Origin: Waterburya agarophytonicola KI4
Lineage (GTDB): Bacteria; Cyanobacteriota; Cyanobacteriia; Cyanobacteriales; Xenococcaceae
Assembly: GCF_020640915.1 (NCBI RefSeq)
Contig: NZ_JADWDC010000003.1
Coordinates: 1 to 64,000 of the forward strand
Direction of reading: 5' to 3'
Length of the DNA stretch: 64,000 bases
The number at the start of each line of letters is the position of its first letter. The first letter of the stretch is position 1. This document shows, piece by piece, positions 8,219 through 17,558 of this stretch. Below the pieces are notes generated by a model. The model ran no database searches, was not told where the DNA came from, and saw nothing but the letters and a program-made list of their open reading frames with translations. The position numbers and the translations under genes are program-made.

Positions 8219-9379
8219 CTAGCTATCAACGAACTCTTTTAACCGTTGAATTCCTTTTTTGATTGTATTCATATCCGTAGCATAGGAAAAACGAATACAG
8301 TTGTCTGCACCAAAAGCTATACCTGGTACAGCTGCAACTTGTTTGGCTTCTAATAGCTCATTGCAAAAATCGAGGGATTTTTTACCAGTTTGGGAAATAT
8401 CGACAAATAAATAAAAAGCACCGAAGGGTTTGGGACAACTTAGCTGGGGAATAGCATTAATCGCTTCGTACATATAGCTTCTACGTTGGGCAAAAGCTTG
8501 CATCATTTCTACCACACATTCTTGGGAAGATTCTAAGGCTGCGATCGCGCCATACTGAGCAAAGGTACATACATTAGAAGTACTATGTCCCTGAATTTTT
8601 GCCATTGCTTGAATAATCTCTATAGGTGCAGCTGCATAACCTACTCGCCACCCAGTCATGGAATGGCTTTTGGCAAAACCACTACTAGTGATAGTGCGGG
8701 CAAAGATTTCGTCATTGATCGAACCAATACTAAGATGTTCGGCATCATCATACAGAATTTTTTCGTAGATTTCATCGGAAACAACTAAGATATCTTCCTC
8801 TACTACTATCTTCGCTAAGGCACGTACTTCATCGGGGCTATATACTGTTCCTGTGGGGTTAGATGGGGAATTGAAAACAAACAGCTTAGTTTTGGGGGTA
8901 ATAGCCTGTTTTAACTGTTCGGGGGTAATTTTATAATCATTCTGGGCTAATGTATCCACAATTATGGGAGTACCACCCGCCGACTTGACCATTTCGGGAT
9001 AACTCAACCAATAGGGTGCGGGAATAATTACTTCATCTCCTGCTTCAATTAAAACTTGCATTAAATTGAATAAAGAGAACTTACCGCCATTGGTAACAAT
9101 AATATTCTCTGGTTCGTAATTGAGATTATTATCGTTTTTTAGTTTTTTGGAGATCGCTTGCCTGAGTTTTAATTCTCCTACCGCAGCACCATAACGGGTT
9201 TTTCCTTGATCTAAAGCAGTTTTCGCAGCCTCACATATATGCTTGGGGGTAGGAAAGTCAGGCTCTCCCGCACTAAAGCTACAAACATCAATTCCTGACG
9301 CTTTCATTGCTTTAGCTTTAGCGGAAATTGCCAAAGTAAGGGATGGAGATATTTGACTGACTCTTGCTGCTAATTTCAT
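8219..9379 (-). CDS. aspC: aspartate aminotransferase (class I, PLP-dependent)
   Basis: This enzyme swaps amino groups between aspartate/glutamate and oxaloacetate/2-oxoglutarate. It has the type Ib aminotransferase features: [13 protein letters not shown] near the N-terminus, the [13 protein letters not shown] motif that contacts the substrate and cofactor, VVSDEIYEK with the PLP-binding Asp/Tyr, and the Schiff-base lysine in [16 protein letters not shown] start it at the ATG of [15 protein letters not shown] (386 aa), the usual family start. The frame is open for 22 codons further upstream, but that extension has no family counterpart I know. It is convergent with tRNA-Val. Confidence 0.93.
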   Translation of the reverse strand: MKLAARVSQISPSLTLAISAKAKAMKASGIDVCSFSAGEPDFPTPKHICEAAKTALDQGKTRYGAAVGELKLRQAISKKLKNDNNLNYEPENIIVTNGGKFSLFNLMQVLIEAGDEVIIPAPYWLSYPEMVKSAGGTPIIVDTLAQNDYKITPEQLKQAITPKTKLFVFNSPSNPTGTVYSPDEVRALAKIVVEEDILVVSDEIYEKILYDDAEHLSIGSINDEIFARTITSSGFAKSHSMTGWRVGYAAAPIEIIQAMAKIQGHSTSNVCTFAQYGAIAALESSQECVVEMMQAFAQRRSYMYEAINAIPQLSCPKPFGAFYLFVDISQTGKKSLDFCNELLEAKQVAAVPGIAFGADNCIRFSYATDMNTIKKGIQRLKEFVDS

Positions 9380-9514
9380 TATTTTCAAACCCAAGATATT
9401 CTGTTTGGCAACTATTGGACGAAGGAGATTATTATAGTTTCCCAAAGACTTTTGATAATAACCGATATCCTGGCACTTTTCTTTACATTTGCTCGTATTT
9501 TGTCTCTATTGTTA

Positions 9515-9631
9515 TCAAGCGATCGCATTAATAGATGATTTTGCGATCGCTTTCCACTTTTCTCGATAGCTAGAAAGGGCTATTTCTTGTTCGTCTGATA
9601 ATTCAGCTATCTTAGATTTTGGCATATTCAT
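9515..9631 (-). pseudogene. remnant of a DUF6745-like gene
   Basis: A 38-codon ORF with the segment LSDEQEIALSSYREKWKAIA strongly recalls the N-terminus of cyanobacterial DUF6745 proteins (typically ..EQ..LI..YREKW..IALST..IDR..). The frame then stops at the HIP1-containing bases GCGATCGCTTGA. In the neighbouring frame the text continues with [16 protein letters not shown], which resembles the next IDR-x-K segment of that family, so a frameshift followed by deletion is likely. No longer product remains up to aspC. The family link rests on memory, not on a search. An ORF extension to 9706 is possible but lacks family similarity. Confidence 0.45.
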
Positions 9632-9785
9632 TTTATTCTCAGAAATGTTACTAAGTATTAAGAAAATTGCGTTTTTACACCTATATTCGCTGATTTGTAG
9701 GTACAACCATTAGTGTTCCTAATTGTATGACTATTAACTAGTATAAATATACTAAATTATCTTACCGAGTCGAAAATTATAGTTC

Positions 9786-12700
9786 ATGGTTCATATAAAG
9801 CGCGTTGAACTTTCCCATTTTAAATCTTTTGGCGGTACGACTAAAGTCCCTATATTGCCTGGTTTTACTGTGATTTCGGGACCAAATGGTTCGGGAAAAT
9901 CGAATATCTTAGATGCGCTATTATTTTGCTTGGGTTTGGCGAGTTCTAAGGGAATGCGAGCCGATCGCTTGCCCGATCTAGTTAATAATAAGCATATTGG
10001 CAATGGTAAAGCAGCGGAAACGATTGTATCTGTAACCCTAGATTTGACAGATCTCGGGGATTTATCGGATGTAGTAACCACTATTAGCGATGTTAAGGAT
10101 TTGACTCCGATTTCGTCTTCGGAAGAGTTACAAGCGGTGATGGGGGGGAATGGTAACGGAAATGCTAATGGGAATGGTAACGGGAATGGTAACGGTAGCC
10201 ACGATTCGACTCAAGAATTAGAAGAGATTGCAACGGTAGATAGTGATGATAAAAAGATTATTGCGATCGCCAATGGTAATAGTCTGGAATGGAAGGTAAC
10301 GCGCAGGCTAAGAGTCGGCAAGAAGGGTAACTATACTTCGACTTTTTATATTAACGGACAGGTTTCTACTGCTACGGAAGTTCACGAACAGCTACAGAAA
10401 TTAAGAATTTATCCCGAAGGTTATAACGTAGTTTTGCAGGGTGACGTTACCAGCATTATTACGATGAACTCTAAAGAAAGAAGAGAAATTATCGATGAAT
10501 TAGCTGGAGTCGGAGCATTTGACCGAAAGATAGAGCAAACTCGCAAGACTTTAGATAAGGTACAGGAAAGAGAAGAAAAATGCCATATTATCGCTCAAGA
10601 ATTAATTGCCAATCGCGATCGCTTGGCTGCGGATAGAGTGAAAGCGGAGAAGTATCGTAAGTTAAAAGAGAAGGTACAAGAAAAGAAAATTCAGGAAAAA
10701 GTTTTAGTTTGGCGATCGCTTACTCAACAGCAGGAAGAGTTACAGGAGAAAGTTTCTGCTGGAGAATTGGAGAAAGTAAAGTTGACCGATAATATTGCCA
10801 AACTGGATCTAGAAGTAAGAGAATGTAGCGAGAAATTGGAGACTCTCAACGCTCAAGTCAAAGCCTTGGGAGAAGAGGAACAACTATCGGTAGCTTCGGA
10901 TCTAGCGACTCAAAAAGCCAAACAACATCAATTACAGCAAAAGCTAGAGGAGTTGGGTAGTAGCAGCCACCAGAAACAATTAGCATTGGTGCAAACACAA
11001 CAAAATCTAGAACAGTATCAACAACAAATCGAACAGTTTAGTCGAGAAAAGAATCTGTTAGAAACGGAGACTATTCCCGCATTAACCCAACAAGCTTTGT
11101 CTGCCAGAGAAACTCTAAGTAATAGTAAAGAAAATGCTAATGCGATCGCCGAAGCATCAGAAGCTTGGGTACAAGAACAAGCAAATCTTTCTCGCCAGGT
11201 AACGGCGATCCAAACAACCTTAAATCCCCAACGCACAGAACAAGCAAGAATTAGCGAGAAACACAATCAACTCGATCGCAGTATCGGGGAGCAAAATCAG
11301 TCTTTATCAGCGGTAGAAGCGGAATTAACCGCCAAACAAAACGAATATGATGCCCTTTCTGGTATAGTAACTACCGAGCAAGCTAGGGTGCAAGAGATCG
11401 CCAGTCAATTAGCAGCAGCAGAAAGCGATCGCTCTTTGCAAGAGGAAACCAAACAACGGCTGTTGAAAGAACAACGAGATAAACAGAGAGAATTAGATAA
11501 GCTAGAAGCAAAAAAGCAAGCCCAACAAGAAGTGCAGGGTACTTACGCCAGTAAAATTATTCTCAACTCCCATATTTCTGGAGTGGAAGGATTAGTCGTA
11601 CAGTTAGGAGAAGTAGAACAGCGTTACCGCTTGGCATTGGAAACCGCTGCGGGAGGTAGATTGGGCTTTATCGTCGTAGAAAGCGATCGGGTTGCAGCCG
11701 AAGGTATTGAATTATTAAAAAGAGAGAGGGGAGGGAGAGCGACTTTCTTACCTCTGAATAAAATTCAAGCACCCAGAATTGGCAATATTGCCACCATGCG
11801 TTTTGGTAGAGGCTTTATCGACTTGGCTGTTAATTTAGTCGCCTGCGACTCTCGTTACGACGAAATTTTTGCCTATGTCTTTGGCAATACGGCAGTTTTT
11901 GATAATCTTAATAATGCTCGTTCTAGCTTGGGCAAACATCGTATTGTCACTCTAGAAGGGGAAATTTTAGAAGTTAGTGGAGCAATGACTGGTGGAAGTA
12001 AATCTAGTCGTTCTAGCTTGCATTTTGGCGGTGCTGACAACGGAGAATCTAGTCAAGTGGAAGCATTAAGAGCGCGATTGGCAGAGATAACCCGCATCTT
12101 AACTAACTATGACGATAGATTATCAGATCGACTGACACAAATCAAGGATTTGGCGGAAGAGTTGACTGAAGCCAGACAGTTGGGGAGAGATAATAAAATG
12201 CTCTCCGAACAATTAGCAAAAGAAATAAAACGCCTGACAGCACAACGAGAATTATTAATTAATCAGTTGCATCATAATCGTCAAGAAAGAGAGACGATTC
12301 AAGCTCGTCTAACAGAATTGGATCGCTCTATTCCCGAACAAGAAACTCAATTGTATTCTTTGCAAGAGCAATTAAAAGTATTAGAAGAATCCCATCAAGA
12401 GAGTGAATGGCAGCAAGTCCAGGCAGTAATTAATAGTCAAGAAGAACACCTACAAATACAAGAATTAAATTTAAGAAATTCCGAAACTTTATTATTAGAT
12501 GTAACTAATCGCTATCAACGCTTAACCGAAAAAAATACCGAAACACAAGAATATAGAACCCAACTATTAATTGACTGCTCGACAGTCGAAGAACAGCAAT
12601 CAGTAATTAACCAGCAACTAATCGAAATAAAGCAGAAAATTGTCGCAGCAGAAATAGAATTAGAACAGCTTACCGCCAAACTAGGTGTAACCAAAGAAGA

Positions 12701-13583
12701 ACGTGATCGCCTTGAGAATGAACTCAAACAATTGCGTGAAAAGCATCAAAAACAGTCTTGGCAGTTAGAAAAGCTCAATTCCACTCAGCAAGAAAGACAA
12801 GAAACTCTTCAAACTTTATCACAACAAATAGGCGAACAAGAACAAGAACTACCCAATCCCATTCCTGACATTCCTCAGTTAGTTAATGAAGATGAAATAG
12901 AAGTAGGAGAATTACTTACTTTTGCCAACCTGCAAGAACAAGTAGAACAACTACAAAAACAAATTCGTAATGGAGAAAAACGTCTCGAAGCAATGGAACC
13001 TGTCAATATGTTGGCACTAGAAGAATATGAAAAAACCGAAGCCAGATTGCAAGAACTTTCTCAAAAACTAGACACCATCGAACTAGAAAGAACTGAATTA
13101 TTACTGCGCGTTGAGAAATTTACTACTCTAAGACTGCGGGCTTTCAAAGAATCTTTTGATGCGGTAAATGAAAACTTTCAAAAAATATATGCCGAACTCT
13201 CCGATGGCGACGGGCATTTGCAATTAGAAGACGAAACCGATCCTTTTAATGGCGGTTTAAATTTGGTAGCCCATCCTAAAGGAAAAGCGGTACAAAAACT
13301 AAGTTCTATGTCTGGGGGAGAAAAATCTTTGACTGCCTTAGGTTTTATTTTCTCTCTCCAAAAATACCGCCCTTCCCCTTTCTATGCTTTTGATGAGGTA
13401 GATATGTTCCTCGATGGTGCGAATGTGGAGAAGTTATCCCGCATGGTGAAGAAACAAGCCCAGTCAGCCCAGTTTATTGTAGTTAGTTTGCGTCGTCCGA
13501 TGATTGAGGCTTCTGAAAGAACTATTGGGGTTACTCAAGCTAGAGGGGCGCATACTCAGGTATTGGGTATTAAGATGAAGTAG
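9786..13583 (+). CDS. smc: chromosome segregation ATPase Smc
   Basis: Smc is the long coiled-coil ATPase of bacterial condensin; two copies with ScpA and ScpB loop DNA. The 1265 aa product has the Walker A GPNGSGKS (residues 32-39), two long coiled coils (about 240-590 and 760-1090), the hinge (about 595-750, containing ETAAGGRLGF), the ABC signature LSSMSGGEKSLTAL (about 1171-1184) and Walker B FYAFDEVDMFLD (about 1198-1209). It is somewhat longer than the usual 1170-1200 residues because the N-terminal head carries an acidic insertion with a Gly-Asn repeat (about residues 118-138). scpA lies upstream on the same strand. Confidence 0.96.
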   Translation: MVHIKRVELSHFKSFGGTTKVPILPGFTVISGPNGSGKSNILDALLFCLGLASSKGMRADRLPDLVNNKHIGNGKAAETIVSVTLDLTDLGDLSDVVTTISDVKDLTPISSSEELQAVMGGNGNGNANGNGNGNGNGSHDSTQELEEIATVDSDDKKIIAIANGNSLEWKVTRRLRVGKKGNYTSTFYINGQVSTATEVHEQLQKLRIYPEGYNVVLQGDVTSIITMNSKERREIIDELAGVGAFDRKIEQTRKTLDKVQEREEKCHIIAQELIANRDRLAADRVKAEKYRKLKEKVQEKKIQEKVLVWRSLTQQQEELQEKVSAGELEKVKLTDNIAKLDLEVRECSEKLETLNAQVKALGEEEQLSVASDLATQKAKQHQLQQKLEELGSSSHQKQLALVQTQQNLEQYQQQIEQFSREKNLLETETIPALTQQALSARETLSNSKENANAIAEASEAWVQEQANLSRQVTAIQTTLNPQRTEQARISEKHNQLDRSIGEQNQSLSAVEAELTAKQNEYDALSGIVTTEQARVQEIASQLAAAESDRSLQEETKQRLLKEQRDKQRELDKLEAKKQAQQEVQGTYASKIILNSHISGVEGLVVQLGEVEQRYRLALETAAGGRLGFIVVESDRVAAEGIELLKRERGGRATFLPLNKIQAPRIGNIATMRFGRGFIDLAVNLVACDSRYDEIFAYVFGNTAVFDNLNNARSSLGKHRIVTLEGEILEVSGAMTGGSKSSRSSLHFGGADNGESSQVEALRARLAEITRILTNYDDRLSDRLTQIKDLAEELTEARQLGRDNKMLSEQLAKEIKRLTAQRELLINQLHHNRQERETIQARLTELDRSIPEQETQLYSLQEQLKVLEESHQESEWQQVQAVINSQEEHLQIQELNLRNSETLLLDVTNRYQRLTEKNTETQEYRTQLLIDCSTVEEQQSVINQQLIEIKQKIVAAEIELEQLTAKLGVTKEERDRLENELKQLREKHQKQSWQLEKLNSTQQERQETLQTLSQQIGEQEQELPNPIPDIPQLVNEDEIEVGELLTFANLQEQVEQLQKQIRNGEKRLEAMEPVNMLALEEYEKTEARLQELSQKLDTIELERTELLLRVEKFTTLRLRAFKESFDAVNENFQKIYAELSDGDGHLQLEDETDPFNGGLNLVAHPKGKAVQKLSSMSGGEKSLTALGFIFSLQKYRPSPFYAFDEVDMFLDGANVEKLSRMVKKQAQSAQFIVVSLRRPMIEASERTIGVTQARGAHTQVLGIKMK
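10149..10196 (+). repeat. 12-bp tandem repeat in smc (Gly-Asn tract)
   Basis: Four degenerate copies of a 12-base unit of the type AATGGTAACGGG encode an alternating Asn-Gly run with one Ala. It is directly preceded by seven consecutive G (10142-10148). The tract falls in a surface insertion of the Smc head, so copy-number change in steps of 12 would keep the frame. Confidence 0.9.
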
Positions 13584-13591
13584 TTTTTTTG

Positions 13592-13621
13592 TTTCGCGCA
13601 AAGACGCAGAGGCGCAAAGGA
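13592..13621. repeat. dispersed repeat (GCGCAAAGACGCAGAGG type)
   Basis: The bases GCGCAAAGACGCAGAGGCGCAA after smc are a copy of a short dispersed element; a second copy with CAAAGGCGCAAAGACGCAGAG lies at 51948-51971 and a relative on the other strand at 34111-34140. Such CGCAAAGACGCAGAGG strings are familiar from many cyanobacterial intergenic regions. Confidence 0.75.
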
Positions 13622-13722
13622 AGATAAGCAAAAACAAGAATCTTATTTGTAGTTAGTTGTCATCTGAATTATGGGAATAATATTTCTATGAAAGTTTGAA
13701 CACGAGAATTATAGAAATAATT

Positions 13723-14649
13723 ATGTCAAATTGGCAATACTACGATCTTCATAGTGATTATATTAATAAGGAACTTGAATTGTTAAGGCTAAAGATTGAT
13801 ACACAAATTTTGGGTAATAAGAATTCTATAAAACAAGAATATGAAATAGATGACATTTTAAAAGAATTAAATCAATTAATAGGTTTAAAGCAACTAAAAG
13901 AAGAAATTAATAATTTAGTGGCTTTTGTAAATATCCAGCAAAAAAGAGAAGAGCATGGTTTACCTAAATCTCCAATAACTTTACATTTGGTTTTCTGCGG
14001 ATCTCCTGGAACTGGTAAAACTACGGTAGCAAGGTTGATTGGCAAAATATATAAAGAGTTAGGTGTTCTCAAAAAAGGTCATTGTATCGAAACTGATAGA
14101 TCGGGGATGGTTGCTGAATACATTGGTCAAACTGCACCTAAAGTAGAACAATTAGTTGAATCTGCATTGGACGGAGTACTTTTTATTGATGAAGCTTATG
14201 CTTTGAAACCATTGGAATCACCTAAAGATTTTGGTCAAGAAGCAATAGATACTCTTCTAAAAAGAATGGAAGATTATCGCGATCGCTTAGTGGTAATAGT
14301 AGCTGGTTATTCAGACGAAATGAAGCGATTTATTGAATCGAATCCTGGGTTACAATCCCGATTTACTAGATATCTTAATTTTGAGGATTATACACCAGAG
14401 GAACTATTAGCTATTTTTAAAAAAATGTGCGAGCAAAATCATTATCAGATTGAATCGAAAGCAGAAGAAAGTCTATTAGATAAATTCAAACAGCTATATG
14501 TTAATCGAGATTCTAATTTTGGAAATGGTCGATTAGCTAGAAATATTTTTGAAAAAACTATTGAAAAACAAGCTACTAGATTGGCGACAGTACAAAATAT
14601 TACTAAAGAAATAATGATAGAAATTATTGCTGAAGATATACCCAAATAA
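13723..14649 (+). CDS. CbbX/SpoVK-like AAA+ ATPase
   Basis: This 308 aa protein has a short N-terminal helical region, the family segment [18 protein letters not shown], Walker [11 protein letters not shown] (from residue 92), the pore-loop region containing [16 protein letters not shown], Walker [11 protein letters not shown] (about 151-160), sensor-1 [11 protein letters not shown], an arginine finger in [13 protein letters not shown] and a C-terminal helical lid ([13 protein letters not shown]). This is the CbbX / SpoVK class of AAA+ remodelling motors. CbbX reactivates red-type Rubisco, but cyanobacteria carry green-type Rubisco, so that job is unlikely; the target is unknown. I start at ATG 13723; a TTG 27 bases upstream is possible. 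Coding is more AT-rich than in smc, hinting at a separate history. Confidence 0.85.
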   Translation: MSNWQYYDLHSDYINKELELLRLKIDTQILGNKNSIKQEYEIDDILKELNQLIGLKQLKEEINNLVAFVNIQQKREEHGLPKSPITLHLVFCGSPGTGKTTVARLIGKIYKELGVLKKGHCIETDRSGMVAEYIGQTAPKVEQLVESALDGVLFIDEAYALKPLESPKDFGQEAIDTLLKRMEDYRDRLVVIVAGYSDEMKRFIESNPGLQSRFTRYLNFEDYTPEELLAIFKKMCEQNHYQIESKAEESLLDKFKQLYVNRDSNFGNGRLARNIFEKTIEKQATRLATVQNITKEIMIEIIAEDIPK

Positions 14650-14715
14650 TTTCTTCTTTTAAAGTACTTTGGAGTCAAATCTATGACCTTAAGAAATGAC
14701 ATCGAAAAAACTCGC

Positions 14716-14760
14716 AAAAAGAGATTGCCTTAATACTGAAATTAAAGCGATCTCTTTTTT
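14716..14760. terminator. bidirectional intrinsic terminator
   Basis: The arms AAAAAGAGAT and ATCTCTTTTTT flank a 24-base loop. The stem is AT-bordered on both sides and sits between two convergent genes (the AAA+ ATPase and the beta-helix protein), so it can stop transcription from both. Confidence 0.8.
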
Positions 14761-14779
14761 ATATATATATAAATATCAA

Positions 14780-17296
14780 TTACGCTGGAATAGGTTCAAC
14801 ATAAAAGGAAATACCGCTTTCTCCCTCTAATTCATAGTCAGGTAAACCATCCAATACAGCATCTCTTTCAACTGCGGAAGGGGTATAAAAATGAGCGTCA
14901 ATTGTTGCGTTATAAAAACGATAGACGGCAGTTGTTCCTTCTACCTCGGATTCATAAGCATAGTAAGCAATTCCTTCAAAATTATAGTTAGGAAGATTTT
15001 CTTGAATGGCATCTCTTTCTACTTCATTAATGGTGTAAAGATGAACTCCCGTACTGGTATTAAAGAAGCGATATACTGGGCTAATTCCTGTTAGAGGATC
15101 GTCAGTTTCTGGGGCAGCAATATAAGAAGCTCCTTCAAATTCGTATTGGGGCAAATTATCAATTACATTATCTCTTTCATCTTGGGATGCAGTATAGAAA
15201 TGTACTCCAACTTCAGGATTAAAGAATCGATATACCGTAGCAGCATCACCTAATAGATCGTCGTTTTGAATGATACCTACGCCTTGATTGTCGGTAATCA
15301 CCGCAGCACCAGAAGCTTCGTTTAAATTAACAAAGAAAGTCTCGTTTGTTTCTGGATTATTATCACCATTAACAGGGACAGTTATCGTTTGAGTACTTTC
15401 TCCAGGGGCAAAAACTAACGTCCCCGAAGTATTGGTATAGTCGCTATCATTTCTGGCGGTACTATTAGCCGTTGCATAGTTAATAGTGATTTCGTTAGCT
15501 GTTGGTTGGTCGTTGGTATCTAACAGAGTTACAGTAAATTCTGCATTGATATTTCCTTCATTTCCTTCTTCTACCCTAACATCATCAATGGAAGCATAAA
15601 GCCCATATTCATAAGCACCAATATCTACAGTTTCATTATAGATACGGGGATTGTTAGTAATGTCGGTAGTACCTGGTGTAGTAGAGACAAAACTGTTATT
15701 ACCAGTATTAATTCCAGGGGAATTTAATTGAAGACGAAAATTGTTTCCATTTTGATTTACAAATAAAGGATCTTCTGTAATGTTATTTTCTAAAACAATA
15801 TCTCTTCCATCTTCAATATCTTCTTCAAATGAAGGAATTTCGCCTTTGATAATATTATTGCTAAAGTTACTAGCTTCTGGAAGACTGCCTCTAATAAAGA
15901 TATCCTCTAGAAGCACTTGAGGACGATCTACTACATCATTATTCCAAAAAATATTATTTACGATATTTGTATTATTTCCTCTTCCGCTATCATCAAAAAT
16001 AGCGTCACTTACATTTCCTTGATTATTGTAGAACGTACTATTAAAAACATTAAAGCTATCAATTGCACTGCGAATATATATTGCTCCAGCACTTTGACTT
16101 TGATTTTCAAGAAATAAACTATTATTTACATTTAAGTTTCCGTCGTTATCAAAGTGAATTGCACCTCCATTATCGCTAGCAGAATTATTAATGAAAGTAA
16201 CACTAGTGATAGTTGGACTACTATTATCCCCGAAGTATATTCCTCCACCATTGCCAATTGCCGAGTTATCCTTAATGATTAGATTCCTTAAAGTGGGACT
16301 TGCATTTATTCCACCACGAAAAGCAGCCCCATCGTTTCTATTAACTCGAAATTGGTTCTCTCCATCCGCTTGACCGCCTGTAACAGTAAAACCATCAACA
16401 ATAGTAGAAGAAACTGTATCTGAGATATTTATAACATGATGACTATTATCTCCAGAAGTACTTTCACCAATATTTCCACTCAGAATTGTTTCGTTGGTTT
16501 GCCAGTCTCGTCGATCTAAAGACGTTTCATCGCCAGAGAATCCTCCATAAACTTCTACACCACTGGGAATTACAAAACTAACATCCCGAGGATTACTAAC
16601 ACCTTGAGGCAGAGTATTACCAGTTACAGGAAAATACGTACCTTCCGCTACCCAAATTTGATCGCTTGCACCACCAGCAGCTAAAGCTGATTGCAAATCT
16701 GTATAAGCATTCGTCCAAGAAGTACCGTTATTTTCTCCTTCCGCATCTCGATCTACATAAATAATAGAAGTTTGTTGTTCGACTTCTATATTTTCTCCGT
16801 TAATATTCACCGCTCCTGCATCCTCTACTCCTCGTAAGATTGATAACTCTACGTCACTCAAAGAAACTCCCGTAACTTCGGCAGCAAAGATTTCCCCTTC
16901 GTCTCCAGGGCTATCTGTTGAATTGGCTTCTGAATCGAGAAAATGTCCCACCGAATCGATGACGACATTGGAGACTGCATCTGGGTTATCAGCGTTGTCG
17001 ATTAAAAATTCTTCCGATAAATAAATTGTGCTGTTATCGGCAGCATAAGCACCAGAAGCATTATTAATTTGCTCTGCGGGCAAGATTTCGATCGCGACAC
17101 CGCTGCTGTCTTCGGTTTCTCCTGTTAAATCTGTTACGACAGATTCAATTAAATCATTTCCCAGATCGACATCAAAACCATCGCCAAAAACTTCCGCTAA
17201 AGTGCCTGATGAATTGTCTCGATCTACAAAACCCTGTAATAAATCTGCGGTGCTGTTAAAATTTTGTTGCAGAATATCTCTTGCTGATTCAGTCAT
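14780..17296 (-). CDS. secreted right-handed beta-helix protein with Calx-beta and three DUF5648 repeats
   Basis: An 838 aa modular protein. Residues 1-175 form a cyanobacterial N-terminal domain with IDSVGHFLD followed by SPGDEGEIFAAEVTG, which looks like a degenerate metalloprotease-type helix. Residues about 177-555 start IIYVDRDAEGENNGTSW and run as a right-handed parallel beta-helix ending in the choice-of-anchor-Q type motif VDIGAYEY. About 560-675 is a Calx-beta domain (DYTNTSGTLVFAPGESTQTI). The C-terminus has three repeats of about 47 residues (VYRFFN..GVHFYT..ERD..) of the DUF5648 type. It has no classical signal peptide; such cyanobacterial proteins are thought to leave by type I or other routes. 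Function unknown; adhesion or matrix role is a guess. Confidence 0.85.
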   Translation of the reverse strand: MTESARDILQQNFNSTADLLQGFVDRDNSSGTLAEVFGDGFDVDLGNDLIESVVTDLTGETEDSSGVAIEILPAEQINNASGAYAADNSTIYLSEEFLIDNADNPDAVSNVVIDSVGHFLDSEANSTDSPGDEGEIFAAEVTGVSLSDVELSILRGVEDAGAVNINGENIEVEQQTSIIYVDRDAEGENNGTSWTNAYTDLQSALAAGGASDQIWVAEGTYFPVTGNTLPQGVSNPRDVSFVIPSGVEVYGGFSGDETSLDRRDWQTNETILSGNIGESTSGDNSHHVINISDTVSSTIVDGFTVTGGQADGENQFRVNRNDGAAFRGGINASPTLRNLIIKDNSAIGNGGGIYFGDNSSPTITSVTFINNSASDNGGAIHFDNDGNLNVNNSLFLENQSQSAGAIYIRSAIDSFNVFNSTFYNNQGNVSDAIFDDSGRGNNTNIVNNIFWNNDVVDRPQVLLEDIFIRGSLPEASNFSNNIIKGEIPSFEEDIEDGRDIVLENNITEDPLFVNQNGNNFRLQLNSPGINTGNNSFVSTTPGTTDITNNPRIYNETVDIGAYEYGLYASIDDVRVEEGNEGNINAEFTVTLLDTNDQPTANEITINYATANSTARNDSDYTNTSGTLVFAPGESTQTITVPVNGDNNPETNETFFVNLNEASGAAVITDNQGVGIIQNDDLLGDAATVYRFFNPEVGVHFYTASQDERDNVIDNLPQYEFEGASYIAAPETDDPLTGISPVYRFFNTSTGVHLYTINEVERDAIQENLPNYNFEGIAYYAYESEVEGTTAVYRFYNATIDAHFYTPSAVERDAVLDGLPDYELEGESGISFYVEPIPA

Positions 17297-17480
17297 TTAT
17301 TAATGTAAAGATAATGAGCTATTAATAATTAATATGAAGCTTTAGTTGTAATTATGCTAAACCTCAATAATGATTCACTTTATAATGTTTTATCCCTCTA
17401 AAGCAATGCAATCAAAATAGTCTTGATTTGGTTTGAATATTTTGAATATTTAAAATGAATAGTTATTAGTTATATCCATG

Positions 17481-17520
17481 AAAAACGAGTTGGGTTAACG
17501 CGATCGCAACCCAACTAAAA
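17481..17520 (-). terminator. intrinsic terminator of pgi
   Basis: AGTTGGGTT and AACCCAACT pair around an 11-base loop that holds a HIP1 site. On the minus strand the stem is followed by CGTTTTTC. It lies about 40 bases past the pgi stop. Confidence 0.8.
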
Positions 17521-17558
17521 AAAATTATTACTTCAGTTTATTGTTTAATTTTGCTTAA

